Source of the DNA: Sulfonitrofixus sp039714575
GTDB taxonomy: Bacteria; Campylobacterota; Campylobacteria; Campylobacterales; Sulfurimonadaceae
Direction: 5' to 3'
DNA: 7,475 bases
NCBI GenBank assembly: GCA_039714575.1
Contig: JBDLJE010000082.1
Span: 1 to 7,475 of the forward strand
This document shows, piece by piece, positions 6,240 through 7,475 of this stretch; positions within the stretch are counted from its first letter, which is position 1, and the number at the start of each line of letters is the position of its first letter. A model generated the notes under the pieces. The model saw nothing but the letters and a program-made list of their open reading frames with translations, made no database searches and was not told where the DNA came from. A program made the position numbers and the translations under genes.

Positions 6240-6993
6240 AGCCTACGCCAAAGTCAACATCTTTTTAAAGGTCACGGGAGTGCGTGGTGATTACCATGAG
6301 CTTCTTTCACGGTTTGTGTTGGTCAATGACCTCTACGATACGCTCACCTTTATCTCTAAAAAAAATGATAATTTTGTTATCGAAGGTGCCTTCAACTGTG
6401 AGACAAAACAGAACACTATCTATAAGGCTTACCTTGCTCTTTATGAAGCAACCGGTTCTGATAGTTTAAAGCGTCTGATGCAGAGCCATGCCATCAAAGT
6501 TGAGAAGAAGATCCCCTCTTTTGCAGGTCTCGGCGGCGGCAGTTCTGATGCCGCCACCTATCTCTTGATGTGCAATGAGGTACTTCATTTGGGACTCAGT
6601 CGTGATGAACTCGCTCTCATCGGTGCCAAAGTCGGTGCGGATGTACCGTTCTTTGTCTATGGCTATCAAAGTGCCAACGTCTCAGGCATTGGCGAGATCG
6701 TAAATGCGTTTGATGAACCTGCCCTCAACATCAAAACAGTAACACCGAATATCGAGATCTCAACCCCTAAAGTCTATCAGGGTTTTCGTGAACACTTCTA
6801 CAAAGAGCTAAGTGAAGGTGAGCAAAAAAGACTATCAAAGCTCACTTCGGTTGAAGTACTTAAAGAGATGACACCTTTAGAGGCGAATGACCTTTTCGAA
6901 CCCGCTCTTCTACTCTATCCTGAACTTAAAAAGCAGCATCAAGAGGGGTGGTTCTTCTCCGGAAGCGGCAGCAGCTTTTTTACCGTCTCTTAA
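6226..6993 (+). CDS. ispE: 4-diphosphocytidyl-2-C-methyl-D-erythritol kinase (IspE)
   Basis: IspE phosphorylates the 2-hydroxyl of CDP-methylerythritol with ATP, the fourth step of the MEP pathway to isopentenyl diphosphate in the cytoplasm. The 255-residue GHMP-kinase protein has the N-terminal AKVNIFL (8-14) with conserved K9, the glycine-rich ATP loop PSFAGLGGGSSDAA (97-110), GADVPFF (137-143) with the catalytic D139, and the C-terminal SGSGSS (245-250). The length is that of epsilonproteobacterial IspE, and the gene is complete, ending five residues after SGSGSS. Its ATG lies inside the end of truB, so translation is probably coupled; AGAGTGAG about six bases upstream may serve as ribosome site. 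A 205-base gap without a gene follows, then repeat copy B. Confidence 0.95.
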   Translation: MKSYKAYAKVNIFLKVTGVRGDYHELLSRFVLVNDLYDTLTFISKKNDNFVIEGAFNCETKQNTIYKAYLALYEATGSDSLKRLMQSHAIKVEKKIPSFAGLGGGSSDAATYLLMCNEVLHLGLSRDELALIGAKVGADVPFFVYGYQSANVSGIGEIVNAFDEPALNIKTVTPNIEISTPKVYQGFREHFYKELSEGEQKRLSKLTSVEVLKEMTPLEANDLFEPALLLYPELKKQHQEGWFFSGSGSSFFTVS

Positions 6994-7198
6994 AGCAACT
7001 CTAAAGGCCCTGGGGCTCACTTTTTCTCATCAACAAAACGTTAAGACTTCTGTGATATTTTTAATACCAAAGGCTGTCAGACAGCAGTGAACAAGATCTT
7101 CGCTAGATGTAAACTCTTTTGAAAAGATGAGGGCGGATGCGTTCTTTCATCTCCGATATTGGTCAGGGTTGATAACGGCACATTCTACTCAAGTTTAA

Positions 7199-7472
7199 TA
7201 ATTGAACCCTCTGAACAAATCCACTGTTCTCAGAGTGTTTTACAGAAGTAAGATTGTGCAAAACTTTTTTTGAGTCATAGCCATAGCTACGATGATGAAA
7301 AATTTTGTGCAAGGTTGCTTCTGTAAAGCCCTCCCGAAGGGCAACAAGAGAGATACACTATAACTGCGTTGAAAGCATTTGAAGCTACCGGTAGCTCCTG
7401 CATACTTTCGCCTTGTTCTAGCATATCTCTCTTGTTGCTGAGAACAGTGGATTTATTCAGAGGGTTCAATTA
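7199..7472 (+). repeat. cloverleaf-forming repeat, copy B
   Basis: This is the second copy of the element at 1760-2032, in the same orientation, 205 bases after ispE, and it ends three bases before the window edge. The outer stem pairs 7199-7233 with 7438-7472 (34 of 35 positions). Arm 1 pairs 7234-7248 with 7318-7332 (13 Watson-Crick pairs, one G-T and one mismatch; 10 of 10 in its inner part) around a 69-base loop with apex TAGC-CATA-GCTA (7278-7289). CCCT-CCCGA-AGGG (7329-7341) marks the junction. Arm 2 pairs 7341-7355 with 7424-7438 (15 of 15) around a 68-base loop whose apex AGCTACCGGTAGCT (7383-7396) is a perfect 14-base palindrome. Both copies share CTCAG and CTGAG at the inner ends of the outer stem. 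A 60-codon minus-strand reading frame inside is an accident of the repeat. Confidence 0.88.
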
Positions 7473-7475
7473 AAT

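Noticed and set aside
7001..7025. possible terminator after ispE (GCC-CTGG-GGC followed by TCAC and five T)
   Set aside because: The stem is only three to four pairs and the T-run is separated from it, so it is too weak to call.
7073..7085. GCTGT-CAG-ACAGC hairpin in the gap after ispE
   Set aside because: A five-pair stem with a three-base loop and no T-tract is expected by chance in this much sequence.
6887..7090. possible frameshifted extension of ispE into the +1 frame after SGSGSS
   Set aside because: IspE proteins normally end a few residues after SGSGSS, so the in-frame stop at 6991-6993 is a natural end and the other frame shows nothing recognisable.
7287..7469. 60-codon minus-strand frame inside repeat copy B
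   Set aside because: It lies entirely within the self-complementary repeat and has no equivalent frame of the same extent in copy A; it is a by-product of the palindrome.

Overview
The window looks like chromosomal DNA of a member of the Campylobacterota (Epsilonproteobacteria), probably a free-living Sulfurimonas/Sulfurovum-type organism. This is an inference from three things: the helicase-truB-ispE gene order, extended -10 promoters (TGC followed by TATAAT or TAAAAT) preceding short leaders, and a small periplasmic c-type cytochrome. No marker gene that would fix the genus is present.

Layout. Bases 1-71 are a tRNA-Phe (anticodon GAA) whose first five bases lie off the left edge. Next, on the minus strand, are a small secreted cytochrome with a C-terminal CVGCH heme site (205-615), proC (905-1669) and a LysR-family regulator (2142-3059; the start is moved 39 bases inward). 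Divergently, on the plus strand, a compact three-gene run encodes a UvrD/Rep/PcrA-type helicase (3305-5353), the tRNA pseudouridine synthase TruB (5382-6239) and the isoprenoid kinase IspE (6226-6993, overlapping truB by 14 bases). A LysR promoter and a helicase promoter sit back to back in 3060-3304, with an operator-like palindrome between them. The three plus-strand genes are probably co-transcribed, but their products act in unrelated processes (DNA unwinding and repair, tRNA U55 modification, MEP-pathway isoprenoid synthesis).

The most notable content is non-coding. Two intergenic stretches, 1760-2032 and 7199-7472, are two copies of one element about 273 bases long. Each can fold into the same cloverleaf-like plan: a 35-position outer stem with one mismatch, then an arm with a roughly 15-bp stem and a 70-base loop, a CCCT-CCCGN-AGGG mini-hairpin at the junction, and a second arm with a 13-15-bp stem and a 68-72-base loop. 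The first loop is highly conserved between copies (48 of 53 aligned positions in its core). The outer stems are only about 46% identical between copies, yet each is almost perfectly self-complementary. That is the pattern expected if structure is maintained while sequence drifts, or if the inverted arms correct each other. I know of no named family with this plan and treat it as a candidate undescribed structured repeat, non-autonomous mobile element or non-coding RNA.

The other intergenic stretches (72-204, most of 616-904, 6994-7198) contain no gene I can support.
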